Origin: Cyanobacteriota bacterium
GTDB lineage: Bacteria; Cyanobacteriota; Cyanobacteriia; Phormidesmidales; Phormidesmidaceae
Length of the DNA stretch: 5,833 nucleotides
NCBI GenBank assembly: GCA_027592485.1
Contig: JAQCKL010000314.1
Location: 1-5,833 of the forward strand
Direction: 5' to 3'
Shown here: positions 5,280-5,833 of the stretch, piece after piece
How positions within the stretch are numbered: position 1 is the first letter of the stretch
Layout of the letters: each line of letters starts with the position of its first letter
Notes under the pieces: generated by a model
What the model saw: only the letters and a program-made list of their open reading frames with translations
Databases searched by the model: none
Told to the model about the DNA's origin: nothing
Program-made: the position numbers and the translations under genes

Positions 5280-5833
5280 ATGCAAGCCATGCTGCAACGG
5301 TTACTGCCGTTTCCGAAAACACCCCTTACCCGCCAACAACTGCCCGCCGCCTTAGACCCACAGGTGATGGTTTCGAGCCTCTCCGCCGGTTTGGTAACGG
5401 GGGTGATCGGGGTGATTCGGGCCATTTCCTACGCCAGCTTAATCTTCTCCGGGGCCTTGGCCGCCCACCTGCCCATGGGGTTGGGGATCACGGTGTTTAG
5501 TGCCGCAGTCACCCTGGGCGTCGTTGCCCTGACCAGCACCCTGCCGGGGATGATTGCCACGCCCCTCGCGGCCCCCACCGCGATTTTGGCGATCATGGCA
5601 GCGGCGATCGCCGCCGAACTCCAAGACGCCCCCACCGCTGAGGTGCTGGCCACGGTACTGATCATGATTGCCATGAGTGCGCTGCTGACGGGGGGCTTGC
5701 TGCTAGGGCTGGGGCTATTGAAGCAGGGGGACCGGATTCGGGTGGTGCCCTATCCAGTGATTGGAGGGTTTATGGCGGGGACCGGCTGGCTCTTGGTGCG
5801 GGGGGTTGTGCAAATCACCACCGATCTGCCCTT
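5280..5833 (+). CDS. SulP family inorganic anion transporter, N-terminal part (runs off window)
   Basis: The frame opens at ATG 5280, right after an in-frame TGA (5277-5279), and stays open to the window end. A second ATG at 5289 is an equally good start; neither has a clear Shine-Dalgarno sequence. From 5289 the 181 visible residues include a cytoplasmic leader and several hydrophobic spans (about 30-55, 63-84, 97-110, 118-145, 158-175). They carry SulP hallmarks: SLIFSGALAAHLP, LTSTLPGMIATP and especially VVPYPVIGGFMAGTGWLL. SulP (SLC26-type) proteins carry sulfate, bicarbonate or other anions across the inner membrane. This subtype, as I recall it, belongs to a cyanobacterial group distinct from BicA and often carries a C-terminal regulatory domain, which would lie outside the window. 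The substrate is unknown. Confidence 0.88.
   Translation, partial: MQAMLQRLLPFPKTPLTRQQLPAALDPQVMVSSLSAGLVTGVIGVIRAISYASLIFSGALAAHLPMGLGITVFSAAVTLGVVALTSTLPGMIATPLAAPTAILAIMAAAIAAELQDAPTAEVLATVLIMIAMSALLTGGLLLGLGLLKQGDRIRVVPYPVIGGFMAGTGWLLVRGVVQITTDLP

Noticed and set aside
5228..5500. 90-residue plus-strand ORF overlapping the transporter start
   Set aside because: It overlaps the SulP coding frame in another phase and becomes low-quality sequence inside it.
5429..5674. Alanine-rich 81-residue minus-strand ORF
   Set aside because: It is the antisense shadow of the transmembrane-coding part of the SulP gene.

Overview
The window looks like chromosomal DNA from a cyanobacterium. I count eight copies of the HIP1 octamer GCGATCGC in 5.8 kb (starting at 439, 1197, 2557, 2853, 3156, 4648, 4917 and 5604). 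That density is typical of cyanobacterial genomes. The gene content fits too: a Uma2-family protein, a pentapeptide-repeat remnant and a SulP transporter of a type I associate with cyanobacteria. The DNA is GC-rich. I cannot name the species.

Layout, left to right. 1-45 holds a rho-independent terminator for a plus-strand gene that lies outside the window. 56-352 (+) is a pentapeptide-repeat reading frame with no start codon, so probably a remnant. 353-529 is intergenic with a HIP1-centred palindrome. 530-1114 (-) is a Uma2-family (DUF820) PD-(D/E)XK protein. 1115-1400 is a spacer with a long imperfect hairpin that looks like a dispersed repeat. 1401-3764 (-) is the main gene, a large modular cell-wall hydrolase: GH24 lysozyme, two peptidoglycan-binding domains, three copies of an ~87-residue repeat I cannot name, and a zinc M15-type peptidase. 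3874-4005 (-) is a possible 27-43 residue single-span membrane peptide. 4011-4679 (-) is a lipoprotein alpha/beta hydrolase. 4857-5041 (-) is a frameshifted C-terminal relic of a larger protein. 5042-5279 is a spacer with a perfect 13-bp inverted repeat. 5280-5833 (+) is the N-terminal part of a SulP-family anion transporter cut by the window end.

The hydrolase, the tiny membrane ORF and the lipoprotein esterase lie on the same strand and could be co-transcribed, although about 110 bp separates the small ORF from the hydrolase. The hydrolase carries two catalytic modules that could cut both glycan and peptide parts of peptidoglycan, plus binding modules to hold it on the wall. It has no signal peptide, which is a feature of phage endolysins that depend on a holin. 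Whether the small membrane ORF plays that role is speculation. The two relics (56-352 and 4857-5041) and the inverted repeats suggest the flanks have been rearranged. The strongest candidate for something undescribed is the triple repeat inside the hydrolase.
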